DNA of 36,119 bases from Actinomycetota bacterium (GTDB lineage: Bacteria > Actinomycetota > Actinomycetes > Nanopelagicales > Nanopelagicaceae). Shown piece after piece: positions 8,370 through 17,881 of this stretch. Below the pieces are notes generated by a model. The model searched no databases. It was given only the letters and a program-made list of their open reading frames with translations, and was not told the DNA's origin. The translations under genes were made by a program, and so were the position numbers. Location of the stretch: contig WLQG01000009.1 of NCBI GenBank assembly GCA_009698445.1, forward strand, positions 1 through 36,119. The letters are read 5' to 3'. Each line of letters begins with the position of its first letter. Position 1 is the first letter of the stretch.

Positions 8370-9653
8370 TCAAGACTTACGGCGAAGCTCGAAACTGTTT
8401 AATTCACTACGGTTTTGTATAACGTTAAATTTTATTTCTTTATCAGGAATCCCCCCCCTCCGCCGAAGTCTCAAAAACCTCCTGGTTAATTTCCTAATAC
8501 GCCGCTTCAAACCCCTCCGCCGAAGTCTCAAAAACCTCCTGGTTAATTCCCTAATACGCCGCTTCAAAAATTTGCAGATTTTACGAATCAAACTTCTTAG
8601 TTTCCGGATTGGGGAAAATAATTTTCTAGTTTGAATATTGATCAATAAAAATGGTGACATTACCTTTACTCTTCGACCGAATTTTTCCTCAAAAATCAAA
8701 AATATAATGTGTGAAAAACGTGGAAACCTTAACAGCATTTTACTTGGAAGAAGTTTACTTGCCATTTCAGAGCCGAAGAGATTTTGAATAGTCTTTCCTT
8801 TATCCGGCGAGTTGAACTGGACCCGGTGCCATGTAACTTCCTCAGAAGTAACTAAGGAACCTTCAATAAGTTTGATCAAGAGATATAGCTGGTCAGGGCC
8901 GATGCATGGGAAGTAAAAAGAGTCGTTACATGCTTGTTGACTCTTTCTTTCTATACCATAAATTGTGCTCCCAGCATTCAACTGATGTGAGGCCCATATT
9001 CTCTTCCAAATTTCAATGCTGCTCAATCTTGGATGAAGTTCTTTCCCATCACGTCTGCACTGGCAGTGAAAATCCCCGTCCACATTGAAGAAGTCAAGTT
9101 CAATCCTAAGACTATGTTCGCAATTATATCTTCCAAATTCATACCGGTAATATCTTGGCACAAACCATACCGCCTCAGAATGATCATTGAGTATTTTTAT
9201 GCCTTGATTTCCAAAGTTTGGTTCCCACAAATCATGATCACTGGCTAATGCAATAAAACTGGATTGAGGGAAAAGAGAGAGGGCAAGTTTTCTGGCGACA
9301 TTAGTTGCAATTAATTGACCAGAATTTTCCTTGGCTTCAAATGCAATTAGATTCTTATTAGAAAGTGCAAACTCTCCTAAAATTTCGCAAGTCCTATCAC
9401 TCGAGCCATCATCGAATACGACGATTTGGTGGTTCACTCCAGCCTGTCTCAAGAGTGATAACAATGAGTTCGCAATAGTTAATTCAGAGTTGTAACTTGG
9501 AAGGTAAAACACTAGATCAACATCCTTGGAATGAAAATCCGCCAAATTGATTTGAGTTTTTGATAAAAGACTATCCACGAGGGAATCTACATCCCGCTCC
9601 ATTGCGATTTTCTTACTAAGAATCCCTGAACTAGGGAATTCCAAAAACCTCAT
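8370..9653 (-). CDS. Family 2 (GT-A) glycosyltransferase with Arg/Lys-rich repeated C-terminal tail
   Basis: VFYLPSYNSELTIANSLLSLLRQAGVNHQIVVFDDGSSDRTCEIL is a GT2 N-terminus; C-terminus has repeated RRFLRLRRRG. Confidence 0.85.
   Translation of the reverse strand: MRFLEFPSSGILSKKIAMERDVDSLVDSLLSKTQINLADFHSKDVDLVFYLPSYNSELTIANSLLSLLRQAGVNHQIVVFDDGSSDRTCEILGEFALSNKNLIAFEAKENSGQLIATNVARKLALSLFPQSSFIALASDHDLWEPNFGNQGIKILNDHSEAVWFVPRYYRYEFGRYNCEHSLRIELDFFNVDGDFHCQCRRDGKELHPRLSSIEIWKRIWASHQLNAGSTIYGIERKSQQACNDSFYFPCIGPDQLYLLIKLIEGSLVTSEEVTWHRVQFNSPDKGKTIQNLFGSEMASKLLPSKMLLRFPRFSHIIFLIFEEKFGRRVKVMSPFLLINIQTRKLFSPIRKLRSLIRKICKFLKRRIRELTRRFLRLRRRGLKRRIRKLTRRFLRLRRRGGIPDKEIKFNVIQNRSELNSFELRRKS
8455..8568. 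repeat. Direct tandem duplication, 2 x 57 bp (8455-8511 and 8512-8568)
   Basis: The two copies differ at one visible position (AATTTCCT vs AATTCCCT); 57 bp = 19 codons, so in frame within the GT2 gene. Confidence 0.95.
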
Positions 9654-9722
9654 GGGGCAACTTTATATGTTGGCATGTAAATATCATCCAAACTGGCGCT
9701 ATTGTGACCTATACTTATTTCC

Positions 9723-10760
9723 ATGAAAGACGCAATTTTCACAAGCTTACCAACCTCTGACCCTATTTATAGTTCATATGCGAACGCTTCAAAAGAACTG
9801 TTGAAATTAGTCGCCGCGTCCCGAGCTGTTGGTAGAAGCCAATATTGGACACGTGAGATAGAAAGTCTTGAATACCTCTTCGACGCATCTCCATCCATTT
9901 TGAAGAGACTTAGAGAGCATTGCCATTGGGTCACGGGCATATCGAGTTATCAATACGCGAATCATCACTTTGATACCCCTCCACATTTAGCGTTGATTGA
10001 GCGAATTGGTGAGTTGTCAAATAGAAAGCCAAACCTAGAAATCTATCCGGAGAGAGAAACTTATGGTGGGTTTGGGTTTCCATTTCAAGGCAATATTTAT
10101 AATGCAGATACGTTGAAGTATCATGAGGTTATTATTGGTCTCACCGAGTCTCTGTTCTTTTTACTTAAGAAAAATTCTTACACAATAGTCGAGATAGGCT
10201 CTGGATATGGTGGTCTGGCGGATACATTATTAAGACACTCACCAAATACAAAACTAATTCTAGTAGATTTTCCGGAAGTTCTACTATTAGCGTGGACATT
10301 TATTGGAGCGTGGCATCCAGAGAAAAGGATAGTTCTGTTTGATGAAAAATCCTTAGTGCCGAATTCCGATTTTGATATTCTATTAGTTCCTAATAATTTA
10401 TTAGGCGCTTTTCAAAGTAGTGGAACAGAAATTGACCTAATGCTAAACACAGTATCATTTCAAGAGATGACAACTTCACAAGTCCAAGGTTATATTGATT
10501 TTGCAAATGATTTGGGAATTCAATTTATCTATAGTCTAAATCGAGACAAATCCAAGTATAATAAGGAGTTAACTTCTGTATCTGAAATAATTAGGGAACG
10601 CTACTCTACCGAAGAATTGTGTATTCTTGGCACTGAGTACACTGCGGCGCTAAAAAAAGTTAAGAATAAGCCAGTAAATAAGATCAAACAAAGTATTATC
10701 GAAACCGTGAATCAAACTTCTCCCTATAAACACATTTTTGGTAAATTAAGGACACCATAG
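9723..10760 (+). CDS. Putative sugar O-methyltransferase
   Basis: IVEIGSGYGGLADTLLRHSPNTKLILVDFPEVLLLAWTFI is a SAM-binding motif of the PUG-type sugar methyltransferase style; MLNTVSFQEMT downstream. Confidence 0.7.
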   Translation: MKDAIFTSLPTSDPIYSSYANASKELLKLVAASRAVGRSQYWTREIESLEYLFDASPSILKRLREHCHWVTGISSYQYANHHFDTPPHLALIERIGELSNRKPNLEIYPERETYGGFGFPFQGNIYNADTLKYHEVIIGLTESLFFLLKKNSYTIVEIGSGYGGLADTLLRHSPNTKLILVDFPEVLLLAWTFIGAWHPEKRIVLFDEKSLVPNSDFDILLVPNNLLGAFQSSGTEIDLMLNTVSFQEMTTSQVQGYIDFANDLGIQFIYSLNRDKSKYNKELTSVSEIIRERYSTEELCILGTEYTAALKKVKNKPVNKIKQSIIETVNQTSPYKHIFGKLRTP

Positions 10761-10882
10761 ATTTCCGTGTTCACGCGAAACTAATTTCAAACTAATCAGA
10801 GCTGCCTGCTTAATTTGTATTATGTCCGTTAGACTTTCTGAATGTCTTTGAGTGAGTTTGCTTTGAAACTTGAGGTTCAAAA

Positions 10883-11968
10883 TTGATAAATATAGTTTAC
10901 TTGGGAAAAAGGGGTGGTGGGGCACTTCTAGCTAAAGATTTATTGCTATTCGGGCAAGAATCGAATTTAGTTAATTTGGGAATGCTTAGTAGTGAAAATG
11001 AGCTAAATGGATACTTTCAGGGTAACAATAAGATTACATTCACTTCAGTAAGCCATGAACTTAGAACTTTATGGAAACTCCCAAGTAATCTGATTAAACA
11101 ATGCTACGTTTCTTTCAAATGGGCAAGCACTACAAGAGATGAAATAGTTCTTTTTGTAATGCCAAGCCCATTTGATCTAGTGACCATGCTAATTATAAGA
11201 ATGTTCAATCGGAAAATAACTTTTATCTGCCATGAATATAAATCGCATGACGGAGAAATTTGGCCTACTTCACGGGCGATTAGGCGTAGAATTAAGTTAT
11301 CGGAATTGGTTATAACTTTGAATAAGAGTGATGCCGATAAGATTTCAAAACTTATTTTTGAGAAATCTCTTATAGTTCTTTCCCATCCAGTGCTCGATTT
11401 ACAAAGAAGTATTCCTGTGATTGAAACTAAAGGAACAGAGATTCAACATCCGATTTTTCTATTTGTTGGGAGGATAAAGAAGTACAAAGGAATAGAGAGA
11501 CTTTTAGAGGCTTGGAGTAGAACAGATAAAGGCTTCTTAGTTATCGCTGGGGAAGGGAGAATCGAAGGGACAATTCCTCCGCGTGCGGTCGTGATAAATC
11601 GTTGGTTGAGCGAAGGCGAGATCGGGTATTTAATGGATCTGTCTGATGCCATAATTTTTCCGTACACCTCTGCGAGTCAATCTGGATTGATTCCACTGGC
11701 AATTAGTAAAGAGTTGACAATTTTTGTCTCTGATCTGGAGGGGTTAAAGGCGCAACTTTTAAACTATTCGGATAGAACAATTTGGATAGACCCTATTGGA
11801 TCTGAAACTATTCTGGGGGAACTCAAGTCATATGCAGACCAATTCATTCCTAGAATAAAAAGCGGAGAAATTGCCTCATCTGGCCCGTCTATGATTGCTT
11901 TCTTGGAAGATATTGAGGAGACTTGGAGCACCCTACAGCGGGGTAGAGATAGTTATGGGTGCACATGA
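10883..11968 (+). CDS. Family 4 glycosyltransferase (TTG start)
   Basis: FLFVGRIKKYKGIERLLEAWSR, VIAGEG, DLSDAIIFPYTSASQSGLIPLAI are GT4/GT-B C-terminal motifs. Confidence 0.8.
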   Translation: MINIVYLGKRGGGALLAKDLLLFGQESNLVNLGMLSSENELNGYFQGNNKITFTSVSHELRTLWKLPSNLIKQCYVSFKWASTTRDEIVLFVMPSPFDLVTMLIIRMFNRKITFICHEYKSHDGEIWPTSRAIRRRIKLSELVITLNKSDADKISKLIFEKSLIVLSHPVLDLQRSIPVIETKGTEIQHPIFLFVGRIKKYKGIERLLEAWSRTDKGFLVIAGEGRIEGTIPPRAVVINRWLSEGEIGYLMDLSDAIIFPYTSASQSGLIPLAISKELTIFVSDLEGLKAQLLNYSDRTIWIDPIGSETILGELKSYADQFIPRIKSGEIASSGPSMIAFLEDIEETWSTLQRGRDSYGCT

Positions 11969-13011
11969 GGGCTATAAATTTTGGTGGAGTTGACATAAGC
12001 GATGGTGGTGATCCTTTTGTAATCGCCGAGCTGGGACATAATCATCAAGGAAGCCTTGAAACTTGCCTGCAGATGATTCGTGCTGCTGCCTACTCGGGAG
12101 CCACTGCAGTTAAACTTCAAAAGCGAAATAACCGAGAACTATTCACGGTAGAAGCTTTTGATGCGCCTTACAATAGCGAAAATGCTTATGGTCCTACTTA
12201 TGGAACTCACCGTGAAGCACTTGAATTTGGTCAGACTGAGTACAGAGCGTGCATAGAAGAAGCCAATAGAAACAATATTTTGTTTTTTGCCACCGCCTTC
12301 GATTTCTCAAGTGCTGATTTTCTTGCGGGGTTAGAAGTACCTGGCTTTAAAATGGCTAGTGGCGATTTGAAATCACTGCCTCTCCTCAAATATGTGGCAA
12401 AATTTGGTAAGCCTATGATTATTAGTACGGGCGGGGCAAACATAGAAGATGTGGACGCTGCCATTAAAACTATTCAGGCTGAAGGAGCGCCTCTTGCTGT
12501 ATTGCAATGTACAGCGGCCTACCCACCTCGATATGAGGAATTAAATCTGAATGTTATAACTACATTCAGAAATAGATATCCTGACGTAGTGGTTGGGTAC
12601 TCTGGGCACGACAGTGGAATTGCTATGTCTTTAGCGGCCTACGTCTTAGGTGCCAGAGTAATCGAAAAACACTTCACATTAAATCGTGCCATGAAAGGCA
12701 CAGACCATGCTTTTTCGTTAGAACCAGACGGAATGAGAAAGTTGGTTCGAGACTTAAGTCGAGCAAGGATCGCTTTGGGCGATGGGGTTAAGGCAACTTA
12801 TCAATGCGAAAAAGAACCACTTAAAAAAATGGGCAAAAAAATAGTCGCTTCACGAGACATTGAAGCAGGCGCTGTAATTATTGAAGCGGACTTAGCTTAC
12901 AAGTCGCCTGGCGATGGATTATCACCAGCGCTTTCAGAATCAATCTTAGGTAAAAAAGCCACACGCAAAATTTCATCTGGTGAGTCACTTAAAATCGAAG
13001 ATGCCTCATAA
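11959..13011 (+). CDS. neuB: NeuB-family (sialic-acid-synthase-like) synthase with C-terminal SAF domain
   Basis: FVIAELGHNHQGSLETCLQMIRAAAYSGATAVKLQKR, GYSGHDSGIAMSLAAYVLGARVIEKHFTLNRAMKGTDHAFSLEP, and the SAF-like C-terminus. Confidence 0.88.
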   Translation: MHMRAINFGGVDISDGGDPFVIAELGHNHQGSLETCLQMIRAAAYSGATAVKLQKRNNRELFTVEAFDAPYNSENAYGPTYGTHREALEFGQTEYRACIEEANRNNILFFATAFDFSSADFLAGLEVPGFKMASGDLKSLPLLKYVAKFGKPMIISTGGANIEDVDAAIKTIQAEGAPLAVLQCTAAYPPRYEELNLNVITTFRNRYPDVVVGYSGHDSGIAMSLAAYVLGARVIEKHFTLNRAMKGTDHAFSLEPDGMRKLVRDLSRARIALGDGVKATYQCEKEPLKKMGKKIVASRDIEAGAVIIEADLAYKSPGDGLSPALSESILGKKATRKISSGESLKIEDAS

Positions 13012-13792
13012 AAGCATTGAGCCGCTAGCCAATAGAACATATTTAGTTGTTGGCGCGGCAGGCAACCTGGGGCCTATTTGGTGCTCAAAAATTCTTGAGG
13101 ATGGCGGAAAAGTAGTCGCGATTGGATTAAATTCAAGAAGTGATCCAGAGCTTCTGAAATTAAAAGAAAAGGTGGGAGAAAACTTGGTTTTGGTTGACCA
13201 AGACATTTCCCTACCAATTAATTCTCAACTCGAGACAATACTTAATGAAACTAAAATCTCAGGTGTAGTACTGAATGCTGGGATTGATTCGACACCAGGG
13301 GCTGGTTTCTCAGATATCACTAGATTTGACTTTGATTTTTGGGTCAAAGTGTTGAGCATTAATGTTGCTGCAGTTGTATCTACTCTTAATAAAGTAATCC
13401 CACGGTTGACTAACGACGCATCCGTTGTATTCATTGGCTCTATGTACGCCCTAGTTTCACCTACGCCCAGTCTGTATAGTCACTTCAATTCAGGGGCTGG
13501 ATCTATCAAGAATCCCGCTTATGGCGCTTCGAAGGCGGCTTTAATTTCCATATGCAACCAATATGCGACCCACTTTGGGACGCAGGGAATCAGATTTAAT
13601 CTACTTACACTCGGTGGAATCGATGGCCAGCAAGACATTGAATTTAAACGCAAATTTATAGAAAAAGTGCCATTATCAAGAATGGGGAATTCTTCTGAAC
13701 TAGGTGCAGCTCTGACGTTCTTACTTTCCGAACAATCAAGTTACATGACTGGCCATAATTTAGTAATCGATGGAGGATTTACAAAATGGTAA
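13001..13792 (+). CDS. Short-chain dehydrogenase/reductase
   Basis: LVVGAAGNLGPIWCSKIL, VLNAGID, YGASKAALISICNQYA, NLVIDGGF. ATG at 13001 preferred over the in-frame GTG at 12980. Confidence 0.88.
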   Translation: MPHKSIEPLANRTYLVVGAAGNLGPIWCSKILEDGGKVVAIGLNSRSDPELLKLKEKVGENLVLVDQDISLPINSQLETILNETKISGVVLNAGIDSTPGAGFSDITRFDFDFWVKVLSINVAAVVSTLNKVIPRLTNDASVVFIGSMYALVSPTPSLYSHFNSGAGSIKNPAYGASKAALISICNQYATHFGTQGIRFNLLTLGGIDGQQDIEFKRKFIEKVPLSRMGNSSELGAALTFLLSEQSSYMTGHNLVIDGGFTKW

Positions 13793-15228
13793 ACCTTATT
13801 GATCAAGCACAAACCTATTGGCACATTGGAATTGAAGAAAATTTTGATTCACCTTCGGTGCAAAGGATTTCGCCATTAAGCGAAGAGGTTTTGGCATCAT
13901 TCAAGATTGGCCGTGAGTTTGAAGTTTCCAGGGCAGTACTGAATGCAAGGAATTCATATAGAGATTGGTCGAGTTTAACATTTGTGAAACGTGGCCAAAT
14001 TCTTCGCAACGCATGCAAACTACTCGAGGAGCGAAGCGAAGGGTTTGCCGCGATTGTGCGCTTAGAAACTGGAAAATCAAACGAACTTGCCAAAGGTGAA
14101 TTAGAAGCGGCTGTAGAGTTTGGATACATGATGGCAGCGCACGGGCGCTTACCGATTGGAAAGGTGTTACCAAGCGGGATTGTTGGCAAAAATGTACAAG
14201 TAGCCCGAAACCCCCTCGGTGTGTGCGCCTTGATAGTTTCCTTCAATACTCCATTACCTAATTATGCGTGGAAGGTTTTTCCAGCTCTCTTATCTGGCAA
14301 TACGGCTATTTTAAAACCATCTCCATATACCCCATTCAGCGCGTGGCTTTTCGGTAAGACTTTGGTAGACGCTGGTGTACCTGAAGGAGTATTGCAAGTC
14401 CTTCAAGGAGACGGTGTCACCGGAAATCTATTGGTTGAATCTGACATTGATCTTATTAGTTTCACTGGCTCTAATGGGGCGGGGGCCGAAATTGCGACTA
14501 AGGCGAGTGGGCGGATTGTGAAAACGATTCTAGAGCTTGGCGGATCTAATCCATTTATTGTCTTTGAAGATGCAAAAATTGATAATGCAATTAATTTCGT
14601 GATTCAATCAAGTTTTAGCAATTCTGGACAACGTTGTGCCGCAGGAAGCAGAATACTTTTGCACAACTCTATCCAGGAAATTTTCATTGAAAAACTTGTA
14701 AATGCAATGAAAACTTATAAGTTTGGTACTTCTGAAGATTGTTTCATGGGCCCAGTGATAAGCGCTGATTCAGCAAAAAGATTGAAAGATTTTGAAAATG
14801 AATGTAAACAAGCAGGGGCTTCTATCAAGTCACTTGGGCAGGAATCTGGAACATCTCATGCAGTTGTTCAACCTAAGCTTATTGTGGGCTTGGATTCAGG
14901 TCTTGAGCTATCCCAGCAGGAAATATTTGGTCCCATAGCACGGGTATTCACTTTTGAGACCGAAGATGAAGCTGTGGCATTAGCTAATTCAACTAGATTT
15001 GGGCTGACGGCGGCAGTTTGGACCGAAAACCATAACTTGGCAGTCAGAGTTGCAGGTCGCGTATCAGCCGGATTAGTCAATATAAATGGCCCAACACATA
15101 GCGCTGAACCAAATATGCCTTTTGGGGGTTTTGGTGCCTCTGGAAATGGGACGAGAGAGGCTGGAATAGAGTCATTGAATTATTACTCTGATCAAAAAAT
15201 TGTTGCCACTTTCAATACAATTACTTAA
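13786..15228 (+). CDS. Aldehyde dehydrogenase family protein
   Basis: ILELGGSNPFIVFEDA and NSGQRCAAGSRIL (catalytic Cys), QQEIFGPIARV, MPFGGFGASGNG. Confidence 0.92.
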   Translation: MVNLIDQAQTYWHIGIEENFDSPSVQRISPLSEEVLASFKIGREFEVSRAVLNARNSYRDWSSLTFVKRGQILRNACKLLEERSEGFAAIVRLETGKSNELAKGELEAAVEFGYMMAAHGRLPIGKVLPSGIVGKNVQVARNPLGVCALIVSFNTPLPNYAWKVFPALLSGNTAILKPSPYTPFSAWLFGKTLVDAGVPEGVLQVLQGDGVTGNLLVESDIDLISFTGSNGAGAEIATKASGRIVKTILELGGSNPFIVFEDAKIDNAINFVIQSSFSNSGQRCAAGSRILLHNSIQEIFIEKLVNAMKTYKFGTSEDCFMGPVISADSAKRLKDFENECKQAGASIKSLGQESGTSHAVVQPKLIVGLDSGLELSQQEIFGPIARVFTFETEDEAVALANSTRFGLTAAVWTENHNLAVRVAGRVSAGLVNINGPTHSAEPNMPFGGFGASGNGTREAGIESLNYYSDQKIVATFNTIT

Positions 15229-15962
15229 TGATTAGTGCGGTCGCCCTAATCCCCGCTCGAGGGGGTAGTAAAAGAGTATTGAAGAAAAATACTCGCTTAT
15301 TAGCAGGCGCACCACTAATAACTTACACAATTAATACTGCTAAGTTGAGTGGTATTTTCGATCAGATAATTGTGTCAACTGATGACGAGGCTACTGCAGA
15401 AATAGCAATTAAGTATGGTGCCACCGTCCCAGAACTTAGACCAAGTAAATTCGCAACAGACTCCTCACCCGATATTGAGTGGGTTTCCTATGCTGCTGAA
15501 AACTGGCTATCCAATAGTGAGGTCAATTTAGTAATTTTGCGGCCGACAAGTCCATTAAGAAAACCTCAAACCATAAAGAATGCACATGAAATATTCTGCC
15601 AAAATGCGTGGGCAGACTCATTACGTGCCATGCAGCCTGTTGCCGAACACCCTGGAAAAATGTGGCGCATTGGTGAAGGAGAAGAGGCAACACCATTTAT
15701 AGACCAATTACAGAGACCTGTACCCACGCATAGCTCTCCCACGAATACCCTCGAAGAGGTCTGGGTACAAAATGCAAGCTTGGAGATTGTTAAATCTTCA
15801 ACGGTCACCGGCAAAAAAACTCTTGCCGGTGACCGTGTCCTAAAGTATGAAATGCCCGGACTTGAGGGATACGACATAAATTCGGAGAAAGATTGGGCTT
15901 ACTTAGAATTTTTGATTAAATCAAATCCAACACTCCTATCTGCAGCAGACCTGAGGAATTGA
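15228..15962 (+). CDS. neuA: Acylneuraminate cytidylyltransferase-like (CMP-ulosonic acid synthetase)
   Basis: ALIPARGGSKRVLKKNTRLLAGAPLITYTI, STDDEATAEIA, LRPTSPLRKPQTI. Confidence 0.9.
   Translation: MISAVALIPARGGSKRVLKKNTRLLAGAPLITYTINTAKLSGIFDQIIVSTDDEATAEIAIKYGATVPELRPSKFATDSSPDIEWVSYAAENWLSNSEVNLVILRPTSPLRKPQTIKNAHEIFCQNAWADSLRAMQPVAEHPGKMWRIGEGEEATPFIDQLQRPVPTHSSPTNTLEEVWVQNASLEIVKSSTVTGKKTLAGDRVLKYEMPGLEGYDINSEKDWAYLEFLIKSNPTLLSAADLRN
15801..15836. repeat. Perfect 14-bp inverted repeat with 8-nt loop inside neuA
   Basis: ACGGTCACCGGCAA (15801-15814), AAAAACTC, TTGCCGGTGACCGT (15823-15836); arms are exact reverse complements. Confidence 0.97.
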
Positions 15963-17881
15963 CAATGAAAATTGATTACGACGTAAAAGAACTTGAATCT
16001 GGGCTGGAGTTAAAGTACTGGTCGCAATCTAGATTTTTCAAAGCAATTGAGGATGAAGTTCCGTTAGATGTCTTAGCAAATGCATGCCGACTTAATATTC
16101 TTTCGATGATTAAGGCAGCTGGAAGTGGTCATATAGGAACAAGTTTTAGTTCTGTAGAAATACTCATTGCTGTTAGACAATACTTGTCAGCAACTAATAA
16201 CTTGAGAAAATCTAGCCAACAAAAAGGGGTTTTTTTCAGTTCAAAGGGGCATGATGCGCCGGCAATCTATGCCGTAATGCATCTACTTGGTGAAATCTCT
16301 GACGATCAACTATTTACTTTAAGAAGGCTCGAAGGACTACCTGGGCATCCCGAAATTGAAACTCCTGGAATTCCTACAAATACTGGTTCGCTTGGAATGG
16401 GGATTTCGAAAGCAAAGGGATTTGTGCATGCAAATCGAATGCTTGGCCTAGATCAGAAAGTAGTAGTGCTTCTGGGTGATGGCGAGCTTCAAGAAGGACA
16501 AATTTGGGAGTCCCTACCTACCGCAGCTCGGGACAAAATGTCTGAACTTATAGTTATCGTCGATGGAAATAAAATTCAGTCCGACACTTGGGTTGAAGAG
16601 ATATCGCCTCCAGGAAATCTAAAGATGCGGGTTGAGGGTAGTGGTTGGAACTTTATTTCATGTGATGGTCATGACATTTTGGCAATTCTTGAAAGCCTGA
16701 TCAGATCTGGTCAAGATGCAAAGCCAACATTTATCTATGCCTCGACAATAAAGGGTTGTGGTGTTGGATTTATGACTGAGCTCTCGGCAACCGGGAAATT
16801 TTATAAATTTCACTCAGGATCTCTGCCTGATGATCTTTATGAAGACGCCTGTGAGGAACTTCAAGTTCGGATAGGGCAGAATATTCATTGCGCGCTAGAT
16901 TTGAAAATTCGGCCTCGCATAGAATTCGAATTAAATGGAAAGCTAAGAACTGAGCTAGATTACAGTTCACCTAAGGAGCGACCAGTTTCATTTATATCAA
17001 AATGGGCTGACTTCTTATGTAAGGCGATGTCTAGCGATGAACGAGTGGTAATACTAGACGCCGATTTGTCATACGACACCGGTACGTACTTGGCACGTGA
17101 AATTTACCCTTCTAGATACATTCAGGCTGGCATTGCCGAGCAAGACATGGTTTCTATGGCTGGCACTCTTGCTCTCAAAGGCAAAATTCCATTTGTTCAT
17201 AGTTTTGCAACTTTCTTGACCATGAGACCCACGGAGCAAATTTTTAATAATGCGACTGAAAAAACTAGCGTGGTGTACGTTGGTTTCTTAGCCGGTTTAC
17301 TTCCAAGTCCTCCAGGGTTCTCGCATCAAGCTGTCACTGATGTGGGGATAATGGCTTCAATCCCCGGCATGTTACTTATTGAGCCTGCTTGTGAATTCGA
17401 AATGGAAAAGGCTTATGCCGAGGCTCTAAACCACAAAGGCCCAACTTATATAAGAATGGTAAGTCTCGGATCAATCCCTACTGCGGTTGGAAATGACTCG
17501 TTGGAGCCAGGAGATATGACTGCGCGAGCCGAAGGTACTGAAATTGCAATAGTCTGTAGCGGCCCACTTCTTGCTGAAGAAGCAGTCAAAGCTGCAATGC
17601 TTCTTGGCGAGAGAGTCTGTGCAGTTTTTACTTACCCATTTCTTAATTCACCGCCAACTCAAAGAACTCTTGCCTCATTAATAAAATTTAGGAAAGTTGT
17701 AATTTTAGAAAATTACAATTCTGGTTTAGGGATTCTTAAGCAAATTAGTAGTGCTCTGGAGCAAGAAGTCGAGATAATTTCTGTTGATGTACCTGGAATT
17801 CCGCGAAATGGTTGGAATGACGAGGTCCTAAAATTTCATGAATTGAATGCAGAAAGTATTGCAGAGAAAATAAAAAAGTGA
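15959..17881 (+). CDS. Single-chain transketolase-like ThDP enzyme (640 aa)
   Basis: GSGHIGTSFSSVEIL, GLPGHPEIETPG, ThDP motif GDGELQEGQIWE...VDGNKIQ, Pyr-domain AEQDMVSMAGTLAL and FATFLTMRPTEQIFNNA. Confidence 0.88.
   Translation: MTMKIDYDVKELESGLELKYWSQSRFFKAIEDEVPLDVLANACRLNILSMIKAAGSGHIGTSFSSVEILIAVRQYLSATNNLRKSSQQKGVFFSSKGHDAPAIYAVMHLLGEISDDQLFTLRRLEGLPGHPEIETPGIPTNTGSLGMGISKAKGFVHANRMLGLDQKVVVLLGDGELQEGQIWESLPTAARDKMSELIVIVDGNKIQSDTWVEEISPPGNLKMRVEGSGWNFISCDGHDILAILESLIRSGQDAKPTFIYASTIKGCGVGFMTELSATGKFYKFHSGSLPDDLYEDACEELQVRIGQNIHCALDLKIRPRIEFELNGKLRTELDYSSPKERPVSFISKWADFLCKAMSSDERVVILDADLSYDTGTYLAREIYPSRYIQAGIAEQDMVSMAGTLALKGKIPFVHSFATFLTMRPTEQIFNNATEKTSVVYVGFLAGLLPSPPGFSHQAVTDVGIMASIPGMLLIEPACEFEMEKAYAEALNHKGPTYIRMVSLGSIPTAVGNDSLEPGDMTARAEGTEIAIVCSGPLLAEEAVKAAMLLGERVCAVFTYPFLNSPPTQRTLASLIKFRKVVILENYNSGLGILKQISSALEQEVEIISVDVPGIPRNGWNDEVLKFHELNAESIAEKIKK

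Noticed and set aside
8451-8600. CRISPR-like array
   Set aside because: Only two directly adjoining copies without spacers, in frame within a CDS; it is a tandem duplication.
13815-14246. 143-aa minus-strand ORF
   Set aside because: Antisense shadow of the aldehyde dehydrogenase gene; no recognisable domain.
15801-15836. Classical Rho-independent terminator
   Set aside because: The stem is strong but is followed by GTCCTAAAG, not a T-tract, and lies inside a complete ORF.
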